Source: Inia geoffrensis (lineage: Eukaryota > Chordata > Mammalia > Artiodactyla > Iniidae). From it: a stretch of DNA of 64,000 nucleotides. Shown here piece by piece: positions 1-11,393 of the stretch. The stretch spans positions 72,236,501 to 72,300,500 of the forward strand of contig CM070899.1 of the NCBI GenBank assembly GCA_036417435.1. Reading direction: 5' to 3'. Every line of letters starts with the position of its first letter. Position 1 is the first letter of the stretch. Both the position numbers and the translations under genes were made by a program. The notes beneath the pieces were generated by a model. It worked only from the letters and a program-made list of their open reading frames with translations, had not been told where the DNA came from and did no database searches.

Positions 1-1413
1 CCTGCCTCAGCCTCTTTCAAAATCTCCGCCAATGTTTGAAACATTGTCAAAAATCCCAATGTTCACTCATCGCCCCCATAATTCCAGTTTGGCTTTGAAT
101 GCAGCCGCTCTACCTGCTGACTTGAACATAGCTGTCATTCTCCCCTGAAGTGACAGACTGAGTTCATTGAGCAGGTTGAATACGTCACATAAGCAAGCAA
201 GTTTTGTGACCCGTTCTGTGTCACTGAAACGTGCTGCCAGTGGTGACTGTTTTTCTAAAAGAAATCTCTGGGGTGGCTCTCGTAACTCAAAAACTCTGGC
301 CAGTGATCTACCTTTAGAAAGCCATCTCACTTCTGTGTACAAGAGAAGACGTGTATGTTCTGTGTCCATCCCCTCACAGAGCTGCGTGAACAGACGTGAG
401 TTAAGGGCATGTACTTTAATGTGTTTGATAATTTTAATCACATCCTGCAAAACACTGTTAAGTTCAGGTGACATTTTTTGGCTAGCCAGCATTTCTCTAT
501 GGATGACACAGTGCATAGACTCACATTCAGAAGCGACCTCTTTGACCCGAGGAGTGAAACCAGAAAGCTGTCCAGTCACAGTAGCCACTCCATCCGCGCA
601 TATACTGACACAAAATGACCAATTCAGTTTTCCTGATATGTAATAATTCAAAGACTTGAATAGGTCTGCAGCTGTGATGTTGGTTGGCAACGAAAGTGCA
701 TGTAACATAACCTCATGCACATTCTCCTGAAAAACATACTGCACAAAAACAAGCACTGCTTCTTTGTTGTCAACATCAGTAGACTTGTCAACCTGGATTG
801 CGTACCATGGTGACTCATTAATTCTAACAATTGTGCCTCAATATCCGCTGCTATTTCATCAATTCGTCTAGTTACGTTGCTAGCCAAAAGAGGAACACAT
901 GCCACCTTTTGAACTGCAGCCTCTCCTAAAAGTTTATGACAAATGTCCTTAGCAGCAGGCAGGATCAACTCTTCACCAATAGTAAAGGGCTTCTTAGGTT
1001 TAGCAATGCGGTTAGCTACTAAGAATGTGCTCTCAGTGCAGACACATTTGATGAAATGGTGGCCTTCAATAATTGTTTCTGTTCCTTGTGTTCACGTTTT
1101 TTTCTTTTTTTTCTTTTGAAAAACTCCAAAAGCTTGTCTTTTAATTCAGAGTGCTTGGTTTCCATGTAGCAAAGCATTTTGGAAGGTTTCACAGCTTCAT
1201 TGGATAGCCAGTCGCCACATATTATACAAAGCAGGCTTGGAGAATGTGAATCACGTGTTTCAACGAACCCGTAATTTAAGTAGGACTCTTGGTATTTTCC
1301 CTTAAATGCAGCTTTCTTTTTGTTGGCAGTCTTAAGAGACTTCTGCTGTCTCACGATTGGGTCTTTCCCCGGTTTCAAAGAAGCTCTCCAGCGACATTTG
1401 TTTTTTTACTCAT
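1..1413 (-). pseudogene. hAT-Charlie transposase, N-terminal and central part, degenerate
   Basis: This would have excised and reinserted the transposon. Reading begins near the ATG at 1411-1413, but a frameshift by a 7-A run puts the BED zinc-finger segment (1378-1019) in another frame. That segment has the CIIC zinc ligands, a tyrosine where the first ligand histidine is expected (CYMETKH) and a basic tail. A stop near 1019 separates it from the next block (968 to about 820). A second frameshift follows, and the rest stays open to position 67. The first catalytic aspartate lies in VDKST (Asp codon at 787-789), and the family CxxH motif appears as CVIH. The final glutamate and C-terminal dimerisation domain lie beyond the window edge. 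Related proteins have been domesticated as ZBED-type genes, but the breaks here argue for a dead copy. Confidence 0.85.
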
Positions 1414-1556
1414 TTTGGCTAGGGTTAGCTTGTGAGCTTACTAAAACTGTGACTGAGACAAGTGCACAGTGTGGGAAAGAGGCATGGGGGAAGTGGTAAA
1501 TAAGATAATGGGCGGGCTGCATGTGGACTAAAATAAGTGTCAGATTCTGACTTAAA

Positions 1557-1634
1557 GCCTGCCACCAGATGCAGCTGTACAACTGAAGTACATCAACTCA
1601 CTTGTCACTATACAGCCTGCCACCAGATGCAGCT
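1557..1634. repeat. 20-bp perfect direct repeat inside the hAT 5' region
   Basis: A 20-base word beginning gcctgccaccagatg occurs at 1557-1576 and again at 1615-1634, a period of 58 bases. It sits between the transposase start and the terminal block. Subterminal repeats of this kind are often transposase-binding sites in hAT elements; that role is inferred here. Confidence 0.8.
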
Positions 1635-1802
1635 TAACTGTCACTTGCCACTCACTGATGGGGTTTTGATATGAGTCTGCAAGCAACTGATTTATTATGG
1701 TCTCTGTGCAGTCAAACCTCTCTGCTAATGATAATCTGTATTTGCAGCCACTCCCCAGCACTAGCATCACCCCTCATCTCCACCTCAGATCATCAGGCAT
1801 TC

Positions 1803-1878
1803 GATTCTCATAAGGAGTGCACAACCTAGATCCCTCGCATGTGCAGTTCACAGTAGGGTTCGCGCTCCTATGAGAATC
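1803..1878. repeat. Imperfect inverted repeat in the hAT terminal block
   Basis: gattctcataaggag (1803-1817) is the reverse complement of ctcctatgagaatc (1865-1878) except for one missing base, with a loop of about 47 bases. The surrounding sequence matches the MER1/Charlie3 subterminal region, so the pair is probably ancestral to the family. Confidence 0.75.
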
Positions 1879-2064
1879 TAATGCTGAGGCTGATCTGACA
1901 GGAGGCGGAGCTCAGGCAGTAATGCGAGCGATGGGGAGCGACTGTAAATACAGATGAAGCTTCCCTTGCTCACCTGCTGCTCACTTCCTGCTGTAGGGCC
2001 CAGTTCCTAACAGGCCACAGACAGGTACCAGTCCACCTGGGGGTTGGGGAGCCCTGCTTTTGAG

Positions 2065-2290
2065 TAAAAACGTTACCAGGGATAAAGAGGGGCATTCTAT
2101 AATGATAAAAGTTTTAGTCCATCAAGAAGTTATACCAATCCTAAATGTCTATGCACCCAAAAACTGAACTACAAAATACATGAAGCAAAAACTGACAGAA
2201 TGAAAATAAATAGATAAATCCACAATTACAGTTAGAGATTTCAACACTTCTCACTCAGTAATATACAGACAGAAATTCAGTAAGAACTGA
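2065..2290 (+). mobile_element. Old L1 fragment, ORF2 endonuclease region
   Basis: The order 'aaacgttaccagggataaag', 'ataatgataaaag', 'ctaaatgtctatgcaccc' and 'acagttagagatttcaac' is that of the L1 ORF2 endonuclease domain (the equivalent of 'IYAPN...GDFNTP'). It begins directly after the hAT terminus, so it is probably the downstream half of an L1 split by that insertion. It is too diverged to hold a reading frame. Confidence 0.7.
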
Positions 2291-2774
2291 ACAATGTCAC
2301 AATGCTACAAATTTCTCAACTGACTTGTGGAACGCCCTGGGAGTATTTTAACTGTACCATTCTCCTCTAATTTAAACTACTTTCCTTCACCCCAACTCAC
2401 AAACCTAAATCTACTAGGAACTACCAGTACCAAGTAAAGAAGAGTAAATTTTTTTAAAGTTTTATATTTTCCTGCATAGCTTTATTTTAAATGTTTTTAA
2501 TTTTAATTTTAAAATATTTCAAAAATGTATACAAAATTTACAGGTGAATTATGAAAACAATTATAACCAACTTGGGTTTTAGAAATAGAATGTTGTCTGT
2601 TTGTTCCTCCCTAAATATACCTCTCCACCTTCCAACTATAGATAAACATTATTGTTTCCTATGAATAATTCATTCTTGTTTTGCAATTTATGAACCGTAA
2701 ATAGTAGTTTGATTCTTCCAGATTCTCAATTGCATAAAATTTAAATCATACTGCACCTATCCTTTAGACTTCCC
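2291..2774. other. AT-rich spacer, no feature recognised
   Basis: AT-rich sequence with T- and A-runs near 2450-2520. No frame longer than chance and no repeat family that I can name. Confidence 0.5.
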
Positions 2775-3245
2775 CGTTTTACTCATTATTATGTATATGT
2801 TCACCCATATTAGGAGATGCATCACATATTATTCTATTTTATGAATATACCAAAATGTTAAAATTCTGATGGACACTCCAGTTGTTTCCAATTTGGGGTT
2901 ATTATTTTAAAAAGCTACTATGAACATGTGATACATACATACAAGGTTTATTTTAAAATATACAAATAAGAATGGTGTTGCTAAGTCATAAGATATGTAC
3001 ATCTTTAACTTTCCTAAATAATGCCAAACCCATATTCCACAGTGGTTGCACCAGATTACAATCCACCAAATTCCCACTGTTTCATATTCTTACCAACATT
3101 TGGTATTTCTGACAATTTAATTTCTGCTAATTTGATGCATATTTATGATAGCTCATTGTGATCAAAAATCACATTTTCTTGATTATTAATAAGGTTGAGA
3201 ATCTTATTATATGTTTATTAGCTGTTTGGATTTCCTCTCTTCTCA
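2775..3245 (-). mobile_element. Ancient L1 fragment, ORF2 3' region, antisense
   Basis: The plus strand carries the familiar antisense order of the mammalian L1 ORF2 C-terminal region: 'ccagttgtttccaatttgggg', 'aaagctactatgaacatg', 'atggtgttgctaagtcat', 'ccacagtggttgcacca', 'cattgtgatc'. Divergence is high and all frames are closed, suggesting an L1M-age copy. Confidence 0.65.
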
Positions 3246-3859
3246 CTTAATCACTCTTAAAATTCTTTTAGAATCTTGGGTGTTACCCTCACTCTTTCCC
3301 TGGCAGTTTCTCTGAAAATAAAAATTGCCATTGATATTGGCTTTCAGATCTCTGTAGCTATTTAATATCACCTCCAAAAGTTCATAAAAGAGTTGCATTC
3401 CCAAGATGCACCAAGTGTTCCCCACCTAACCAACATATCTAATTTCATACCACCATACAATCTCCTCTGGAAATAACTGAGCATCACCTTCCAACAAAAC
3501 ACCACCTCACTCAATGGTATCTCATTCCATTACACGTTTATTTCTATAGAAGCCATATTAGGATCTGAAGTATTCTGTAGAATAAATATCTTGAAGACTG
3601 AAGGATTAATGGAAATAATTCATTTTCTATCCTTATCATCTCATTTTAGACAGGAAAAATAAAGACTCAGAAATGTAAGCAAAACAAGATTTAAAATGTA
3701 GGATTATTTCTTTTAATGATCTTTTCCAAAATTCTAGATAAAATGGGAAAATTTTTTTCTAATTATGAAAACAATAAATATTGATATAGGGACTTTAAGC
3801 AATAAGAAAATAAACAAAGAAAATACAATTCATCCAATTTCCCACAAACTGAAAAGTAG
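3246..3859. other. Spacer with a weak MIR-like patch
   Basis: No gene seen. Around 3640-3690 'tctcattttagacagg...gactcagaaatg' faintly resembles the MIR core, too weak to call as a separate feature. The rest is AT-rich and unassigned. Confidence 0.4.
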
Positions 3860-4270
3860 CCAGAGTATATTTTCTTGGAATAAACTTCTAAATATCTTTC
3901 TCTCTCTCTCACTCTTTATCTAGCGATTAGGTTATTTCTAACTCTATTGTAAACATTATAATGAATGTCCTCTGACATATATCATTCCACATTTATTTCA
4001 TGTTTTCCTTATGAAAAATTCCTAGAAAATTTTCTGTGTTAAAACACACTCATATTTTAGTAGTTTATGCTCATTAACAAACTTCCCTGTAGGAAGTACC
4101 AGTTTACTATAAGAGTGCTGGTTTCCTCATGCTCTTACTTACTCTGAATATTATCAATCTTTTTAATATTTGCCAATCTGAAAAGCAAAAATGTGATAAA
4201 TCATTGTTTTGTGTGTATTTCCTTGAATACCAGTTATGTCAACATATCACAATATGTGAAAATGTGTCTC
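3860..4270 (-). mobile_element. Second ancient L1/HAL1-like 3' fragment, antisense
   Basis: Antisense L1-like order: 'ttatttctaactctattgtaa', 'aatgaatgtcctctgaca', 'attcctagaaa', 'cttactctgaatattatcaat' then 'tttgccaatctgaaaagcaa'. This matches the 3' part of old L1/HAL1 families in memory. A short (tc)n run at 3899-3912 lies inside it. Heavily mutated and non-coding. Confidence 0.55.
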
Positions 4271-5052
4271 TCTTGACACGCTTTAGCATCTAGAATTAAG
4301 CATGTGACACAATGCAGCCATTTAGTAGCTGCTATCCAGAAAAATTAACACAGGGGGAGTAACATAGAGTAATGGTTTAGTTTGAGGGTCTGTGAAGTAG
4401 CTACCAAAAAGTTGAGAAGCAACTAGTAAGGAATAAAACAAATATACAAAGATGTGCAGTCCAGCAGCATATGAGCTAACTGTCCAATGGTATCAGGTCC
4501 AGCAGTGTGACATGCCCAGTTATAATTATGACAATGGTGAAAACCTGAGCAAACACTTCCCATAGCAAGACCTTGGCTGTTCAGACTTCCTGAGAACATA
4601 CCCAGTCCTGGTTCTCATCCCTCATGTTGATTATGTGAGGTACCAGACACCTTTTTCACGATTAATTAAGCAGAATCAATTACCATCTACGCTTCCACTT
4701 CCTAGTTCATTCCATGACTTACTTTCCTTCTAACTATTTCCAAACCCTCTACCATTTGATTATATAATTGTTATCTTTTTGAATTAATATATAAGTTAAT
4801 AAAAACATCTTCACTTCTGTCATTAATTTGTATAAAAAATTTCATACATAATTTTCAGATACACATTTGATGAATTTGCTTCAGAAAATTATTAAACAAG
4901 CAAGAGATTAAGTGTGCAGTTGCAGATGCCTTAAGAATTTCAGATTTGTGATACAATTTTCTTTTCATTTTAAAAGGAAAAATATGATTAACTAAAAAAG
5001 TAAATTTTTTATTCACATACCTTGTTAATAAAGAAACATGAACGCATTATTT
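4271..5052. other. Spacer, nothing recognised
   Basis: Low-copy-looking AT-rich DNA. No frame, RNA gene or repeat that I can support. Confidence 0.5.
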
Positions 5053-5063
5053 AAGATAGGTGC

Positions 5064-5263
5064 CGGGCTTCCCTGGTGCAGCAGTGGTTGGGAGTCCACC
5101 TACCGATGCAGGGGACACGCGTTTGTGCCCCGGTACGGGAAGATCCCACATGCCGCGGAGTGGCTAGGCCCGCGAGCATGGCTGCTGAGCCAGTGTGTCT
5201 GGAGCCTGTGCTCTGCAATGAGAGAGGCCACAGCGGTGAGAGACCCATGTACCTCAAAAAAAA
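5064..5263 (+). mobile_element. CHR-type tRNA-derived SINE (short, cetacean form)
   Basis: The insert begins with the diagnostic gggcttccctggtg, has an A-box-like 'gcagcagtggttggg' and a B-box-like 'gtttgtgcccc', then the CHR body ('gggaagatcccacatgc') and ends in a 10-A tail. Both ends are flanked by the same 11 bases, aagataggtgc (5053-5063 and 5264-5274), a clean target-site duplication. CHR SINEs are transcribed by RNA polymerase III and mobilised by L1 proteins. The open frames across it are chance frames of the SINE. Confidence 0.95.
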
Positions 5264-5274
5264 AAGATAGGTGC

Positions 5275-5689
5275 GATTCATACACATGTTGGAAGCAACA
5301 AAGACACTGCTGTACTGGAAAGACAAGTATATAACTTTATTAAAAGTAAGTTTCCCTCTATAGGATTATCAACTACAAAATGTCAAGAATTTTGAAGAAA
5401 GAAGAAAATGAATGATTCTTCAATTAAAAACCCCACATGATGAAAAATAATTTGCAAGTTTAATTTGAAATATTCGGTAAATTTAGAGCAGTTTCACTGG
5501 ATGTTTCAGTACTCCTTACTGCATATTTCTCTCTTTAAAAGCAAGGAAAATCATTATTTACAATGACATTTTCTCACAATAATTAAAATTACAATCTTAC
5601 TTTTAATAACATTTAACTGTACTATACTTTTTAATAATCATTATCTCTCGGTAGGTACAAAATTCCAAAAAGTTATACCAGCTAGACGA
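5275..5689. other. Spacer, nothing recognised
   Basis: AT-rich, no coding or repeat signal that I can support. Confidence 0.5.
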
Positions 5690-5880
5690 GGAGGGGGAAC
5701 CAGGCTGCACAGCAGGAGGTGAGCAGCGAGCAAACAAGCGAAGCTTCATTAGCTGCTCCCCATCGCTTCCCATCACTTGCGTTACCACCTGAACCATAAC
5801 ACTCCCCCCAACCCCCGTCCATGGAAAAACTGTGTTCTACAAAACCAGTCCCTGGAGCCAAAAAGGTTGGGGACCACTGA
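5690..5880 (-). mobile_element. MER1-like non-autonomous hAT fragment
   Basis: Read on the minus strand it opens with the hAT-type end cagtggtccccaacc (5866-5880), continues through 'ttccatggacggggg' and includes the stretch 'gctgctcacctcctgctgtgc'. That last stretch is homologous to the terminal block of the larger hAT element at 1912-2015, in opposite orientation. The inner end is truncated near 5690. No coding capacity. Confidence 0.8.
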
Positions 5881-5899
5881 GTTGGACAAAAAGGCAAAT

Positions 5900-6295
5900 T
5901 GACTTTCTTCACTAACATGCTAATTACCCGGCCCAATTAATCTTGGGCTTAGCTATGTGATTTGCTCTGGCTAACGGAAGGTGAGTGGATGTAACATATG
6001 ATGAACAAAAAGCTTTGAGCACTTGTGGCTGGACTCAGTTACTAGCTATCTTACTTATACCATGAGAACTGCATGGCCCAAACAGGGACCGCTTCCTCCA
6101 CCTAAATCCTCAAATGAAAAAGACACATGAAAAAAGAGCAGAGTTGTCACTGACCAGCAGTGACCTGAAGCTAACATGTAACAAGAGAAACCGATATAAC
6201 TTGTTGTAACAGCAAAGTTTTTGTATTACCAACTGACTTTTAGAGATGTTTGTTATACATCATAACGTAATGCAAGCTGACTAATACATGTGGTA
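5900..6295 (+). mobile_element. Probable MaLR (MLT1-like) solo LTR, degraded
   Basis: The order 'tatgtgatttgctctggctaac', 'ccatgagaactgcatggccc', 'gtaacaagagaaa', a stretch resembling 'ttgttgt...aagccact' and a terminal 'gactaatac' follows the MLT1-type LTR pattern as I remember it. No internal retroviral sequence is attached and no frame is open. The subfamily is not assigned. Confidence 0.5.
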
Positions 6296-6394
6296 CTGGC
6301 TCTCACTGTGATTCACCCTATTGAACAGAACAGATAATTCTATGTATTACTTGTTTAAAAATTAATAATAGACATTCACAGAAAGATAGATAAG

Positions 6395-7292
6395 ATGAAA
6401 AGGCAGAGGGCTATGGACCAGATGAAGGAACAAGATAAAACCACAGAAAAACAACTAAATGAACTGGAGATAGGCAACCTACCAGAAAAAGAATTCAGGA
6501 TAATGATAGTGAAGATGATTCAGGACCTCAGAGAAAGAATAGAGGCAAAGAACTAGAAGATGGAAGAAATGTTTAACAAAGACCTAGAAGAATTAAAGAA
6601 CAAACAGAGATGAACAATACAATAACTGAAATGAAAACTAAACTAGAAGGAATCAATAGCAGAATAACTGAGACAGCAGAACGGATAAGTGACCTGGAAG
6701 ACAGAATGGTGGATTCACTGCTGCAGAACAGAATGAAGGAAAAAGAATGAAAAGAAATGAAGACAGCCTAAGAGACCTCTGGGACAACATTAAATGCAAC
6801 AACATTTGCATTATAGGGGTCCCAGAAGGAGAAGAGAGAGAGAAAGGACCAGAGATAATATGTGAAGAGATTATAGTCAAAAACTTCCCTAACATGGGAA
6901 AGGAAATAGCCACCCAAGGGTAGGAAGCACGAGTCCCATACAAGATAAACCCAAGGAGAAACATGTCGAGACACGTAGTAATCAAATTGGCAAAAATTAA
7001 AGACAAAGAAAAATTATTGAAAGGAGCAAGGGAAAAATGACCAATAATATACAAGGGAACTCCCATAAGGTTAACAGCTGATTTCTCAGCAGAAACTCTA
7101 TAAGCCAGAAAGGAGTGGCATGATATACTTAAAGTGATGAAAGGGAAGAACCTACAACCAAGATTACTCTACCTGGCAAAGATTTCATTCAGATTCGATG
7201 GAGAATTAAAAAGCTTTACAGACAAGCAAAAGCTAAGAGAATTCAGCACCACCAAACCAGCTCTACAACAAATGCTAAAGGAATTTCTCTAA
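6395..7292 (+). pseudogene. L1-A ORF1 (RNA-binding chaperone), dead
   Basis: ORF1p is the trimeric coiled-coil RNA-binding protein of the L1 ribonucleoprotein. The ATG at 6395-6397 starts a sequence like the usual 'MRRQR...MKEQ' N-terminus. 'LPEKEFRIMIVKMIQ' follows, and the end is 'MLKEFL' with a TAA at 7290-7292. The size, about 900 bases, matches the family. Several stops and frameshifts (for example TAG codons near 6554 and 6921) break the coiled coil and RRM. Confidence 0.9.
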
Positions 7293-7350
7293 GTGGGAAA
7301 CACAAGAGAAAAAAAGGATCTACAAAAACAAACCCAAAACAATTAAGAAA

Positions 7351-10300
7351 ATGGTCATAGGAACATACATATCGATAATTACCTTAAACGTCAATGGATT
7401 AAATGCTCCAACCAAAAGACACAGGCTTGCTGAATGGATACAAAAACAAGACTCATCTATATGCTGTCTACAAGAGACCCACTTCAGACCTACGGACACA
7501 TAAAGACTGAAAGTGAGGGAATGGAAAAAGATATTCCATGAAAACGAAAATCAAAAGAAAGCTGGAGTAGCTATACTCATATCAGAAAAAATAGACTTTA
7601 AAATAAGGAATGTTAAAAGAGACAGGAAGGACACTACATAATGATCAAGGGTTCAATCCAAGAAGAAGATATAACAATTTTAAATATACATGCACCCAAC
7701 AGAGGAGCACCTCAATACATTAGGCAACTGCTAACAGCTATAAAAGAGGAAATCGTCAGTAACACAATAACAGTGGGGGACTTTAACACCTGAATTACAC
7801 CAATGGACAGATCATCCAAAATGAAAATAAATAAGGAAACAGAAGCTTTAAATGACAGAATAAACCAGATAGATTTAATTAATATTTATAGAACATTCCA
7901 TCCAAAAAAAGCAGATTACACTTTCTTCTCAAGTGCGCGTGAAACATTCTCCAGGATAGATCACATCTTGGGTTACAAATCAAGCCTCAGTAAATTTAGG
8001 AAAAATGAAATCATATCAAGCATCTTTTCTGACCACAACGCTATGAGATTAGAAATGAATTACAGGGGAAAAAAACGTAAAAAAAACAAACACATGGAGG
8101 CTAACCACTATGTTACTAAATAACCAAGAGATCACTGAAGAAATCAAAGAGGAAATCAAAAAATACCTAGAGACAAATGACAATGAAAACACAACAATCC
8201 AAAACCTATGCGATGCAGCAAAAGCAGTTCTAAGAGGGAAATTTATACCTATACAAGGCTACCTCAAGAAAAATCTCAAATAAACAATCTAACGTTACAC
8301 CTGAAGGAACTAGGGAAAGAAGAACTAACAAAACCCAAAGTTAGCAGAAGGAAAGAAATGATAACGATCAGACCAGAAATAAATGAAATAGAAATGAACA
8401 AAACAAGAGCAAAGATCAATAAAACTAAAAGCTGGTTCTCTGGGAAAATAAACAAAATTGATAAACCATTAGCCAGACACATCAAGAAAAAGATGGAGAG
8501 GACTCAAATCAATAAACTTAGAAATGAAAAAGGAGAAGTTACAACAGACACCACAGAAATACAAAGCATCTGAAGAGACCACTAACAGCAACTCTATACC
8601 TATAAAATGGACAACCGGGAAGAAACGGACAAATTCTTAGACAGGTATAACCTTCCAAGACTGAACCAGGAAGAAACAGAAAATATGAACAGACCAATCA
8701 CAAGTGATGAAACTGAAACTGTGATTACAAATCTTCCAACAAACAAAATCCAGGACGACATGGCTTCACAAGTGAATTCTATCAAAGATTTAGAGAAGAG
8801 CTAACACCCATCCTTCTCAAACTCTTCCAAAAAATTGCAGAGGAAAGAACACTCCCAAACTCAATTTATGAGGCCACAATCACCCTGATACCAAAACCAG
8901 ACAAAGATACTACAAAATAAGAAAATTGCACACCAATATCACACATCTGGTGAATATAGATGGAAAAATCCTCAACAAAATACTAGCAAACAGAATCCAA
9001 CAACACATTAAAGGATCATACACCATGATCAAGTGGGATTTATCCCAGGGATGCAATGATTCTTCAATATACGCAAATCAATCAATGTGATACACCATAT
9101 TAACAAATTGAAGAAGAAAAACCATATGATAATCCCAATAGATGCAGAAAAAGCTTTTGACAAAATTCAACACCCATTTATGATAAAAATTCTCCAGAAA
9201 GTGGGCATAGAGGGAACCTACCTCAACAGAATAAAGGCCATAGAGGACAAACCCACAGCAAACAGCATTCTCAATGGTGAAAACCTGAAAGCATTTCCTC
9301 TTAGATCAGGAACAAGACAAGGATGTCCACTCTCACCCCAATTATTCAACATAATTTTGGAAGTCCTAACCACAGCAATCAGAGAAGAAAAAGAAACAAA
9401 AGGAATACAAATTGGAAAAAAAGAAGTAAAACTGTCACTGTTTGCAGATGACATGATACTATACATAGAGAATTCTAAAGCTGTCACCAGAAAACTACTA
9501 GAGCTAATCAATGAATTCGGTAAAGTTGCAGGATACAAAATTAATGCACAGAAATATCTTGCATTCCTATACACTAATGATGAAAGATCTGAAAGAGAAA
9601 TTAAGAAAACACTCCCATTTACCACTGCAACAAAAAGAATAAAACACCTAGGAATAAACCTACCTAAGGAGACAAAAGACCTGTACGCAGAAAACAATAA
9701 GACACTGATGAAAGAAATTAAAGATGGTACCAACAGATGGAGAGATATACCATGTTCTCTGATTGGAAAAATCAATATTGTGAAAATGACCTGACTACCC
9801 AAAGCAATCTACAGATTCAATGCAATCCCTAACAAGTTACCAATGGCATTTTTTATGGAACTAGAACAAAAAATCTTAAAATTTGTATGGAGACACAAAA
9901 GACCCTGAATAGCCACAGCAGTCTTGATGCAAAAACACAGAGCTGGACGAATCAGACTCGCTGACTTCAGACTATACTACAAAGCTACAGTAATCAAGAC
10001 AATATGGTACTGGCACAAAAACAGAAACAAAGATCAATGGAACAAGATAGAAATCCCAGAGGTAAACCCACACACCTATGGTCAACTAATCTATGACAAA
10101 GGAGGCAAAGATAAACAATGGAGAAAAGACAGTCTCTTCAACAAGTGGTGCTGGGAAAACTGGACAGCTACATGTAAAAGAACGAAATTAAAACACTCCG
10201 TAACACCATATACAAAAATAAACTCCAAATGGATTAGAGGCCTAAATGTAAGACCGGACACTATAAAACTCTTAGAGGAAAACACAGGAAGAACACTCTT

Positions 10301-11169
10301 TGACATAAATCACAGCAAGATCTTTTTTGATCCACCTCCTAGAGTAAGGGAAATAAAAACAAAAATAAACAAATGGGACCTAATGAAACTTCAAAGCTTT
10401 TGCACAGCAAAGGAAACCATAAACAAGATGAAAAGACAACCCTCAGGATGGGAGAAAATATTTGCAAACGAATCACCAGACAAAGGATTAATCTCCAAAA
10501 TATATAAAGAGCTCATGCAGCTCAATATTAAAAAAACAAACAACCCAATCCAAAAATGGGAAGAAGACCTAAATAGGCAGTTCTGCAAAGAAGGCACACA
10601 GATGGCCAAGGAGCCCATGAAAAGCTGCTCAACATCACTAATTATTAGAGAAATGCAAATCAAAACTACAATGAGGTATCACCTCACACTGGTCAGAATG
10701 GCCTTCATCAGAAAATCTACAAACAACAAATGCTGGAGAGGGTGTGGAGAAAAGGGAACCCTCTTGCACTGTTGATGGGAATGTAAACTGATACAGCCAC
10801 TATGGAGAACAGTATGGAGGTTCCTCAAAAAACTAAAAATAGAATTACCATATGACCCAACCCAGCAATCCCACTACTGGGCATATACCCAGAGAAAACC
10901 ACAATTCAAAAAGACACATGCACCCCAATGTTCACTGCAGCACTATTTACAATAGCCAGGTCATGGTAGCAACCTAAATTCCCATCGACAGATGAATGGA
11001 TAAAGAAGATGTGGTACATACATACAATGGAATATTACTCAGCCCTAAAAAGAAGTGAAATTAGGTCATTTGTAGAGATGTGGATAGATCTAGAGACTGT
11101 CATACAGAGTGAAGTAAGTCAGAAAGAGAAAACAAATATCGTATATTAACGCATATATGTGGAACCTAG
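7351..11169 (+). pseudogene. L1-A ORF2 (endonuclease-reverse transcriptase), dead
   Basis: ORF2p nicks target DNA and copies L1 RNA. The start ATG is at 7351 and the C-terminus ends in a TAG at 11167-11169, close to the family length of about 1275 codons. The endonuclease keeps QETH and the Ser-Asp-His motif (8028-8036), but TAA follows soon after QETH at 7501. The reverse transcriptase keeps FADD (9441-9452) within an open stretch at 9087-9794. A further open stretch at 9924-10775 reaches the C-terminal cysteine motif CWRGC...H, where TGA replaces a tryptophan codon just after LLHC. About six breaks in total. Confidence 0.92.
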
Positions 11170-11393
11170 AAAAATGGTACAGATGAACCAGTTTTCAGCA
11201 CAGAATTGAGACACAGATGTAGAGAACAAACATATGGACACCAAGGGGGGAAAGCATGGGGCGGTGGGGGTGGGGGTGTGATGAATTGGGCGATTGGGAC
11301 TGACATGTATACACTGATGTGTATAAAATTGATGACTAATAAGAACCTGCTGTATAAAAAAATAAAATTAAAAAATTAAAAATAATAATAAGG
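11170..11393 (+). promoter_or_regulatory. L1-A 3' UTR with G-run tract and A-rich tail
   Basis: G-runs of 6, 4, 5 and 5 at 11245-11276 fit a four-stranded G-quadruplex pattern, a known property of L1 3' UTRs. The sequence then ends in 'gtataaaaaaataaaatt' and an A-rich tail with polyadenylation-like aataaa words. Confidence 0.8.

Larger units (their letters stand above)
1..2056 (-). mobile_element. hAT-Charlie DNA transposon (Charlie3/MER1-type), decayed
   Basis: A class II cut-and-paste element lies on the minus strand, and its far end falls outside the window. Its right-hand terminus is at about 2045-2056, where ggggagccctg matches the hAT-type terminal inverted repeat (cagggg... on the minus strand). 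The next 8 bases (2057-2064) are the candidate half of the target-site duplication. The subterminal block at 1780-2040 matches what I remember of the MER1/Charlie3 consensus. It is followed inward by a broken transposase with a BED finger and hAT core. Sequence resembling an L1 ORF2 endonuclease region resumes right after the terminus, so the transposon probably landed in an older L1. Family name is from memory. Confidence 0.85.
6370..11393 (+). mobile_element. L1-A: LINE-1, 5'-truncated just before ORF1
   Basis: L1 homology starts about 25 bases before the ORF1 start, so the 5' UTR is missing. ORF1, the inter-ORF spacer, ORF2 and a 3' UTR follow, ending in a mixed A-rich tail (about 11356-11393) with aataaa-like words. 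Flanking A/T-rich words (6357-6371 and 11378-11393) could be a target-site duplication but are too simple to be sure. Its 3' UTR ('acaccaagggggg...gaattgggcgattggga...cctgctgtataa') differs from that of L1-B, L1-F and L1-G, marking another lineage. Confidence 0.95.

Noticed and set aside
1..1413. hAT transposase considered as a domesticated ZBED-type gene
   Set aside because: It has a stop, at least two frameshifts and a lost zinc ligand, and terminal transposon sequence is still attached.
5038..5334. Open frames of 61-98 codons on both strands over the CHR SINE
   Set aside because: They lie wholly across a tRNA-derived SINE and its tail and differ between SINE copies, so they are chance frames.
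9218..9802. 194-codon antisense frame in L1-A ORF2, and similar long antisense frames at 52638-53492 and 59952-60566
   Set aside because: Shadows of ORF1/ORF2 coding sequence on the opposite strand; their composition follows from the sense frame.
7351..11169. L1 reverse transcriptase considered as a group II intron or retron enzyme
   Set aside because: Linked endonuclease, FADD, ORF1 upstream, A-tail and target-site duplications identify mammalian L1.
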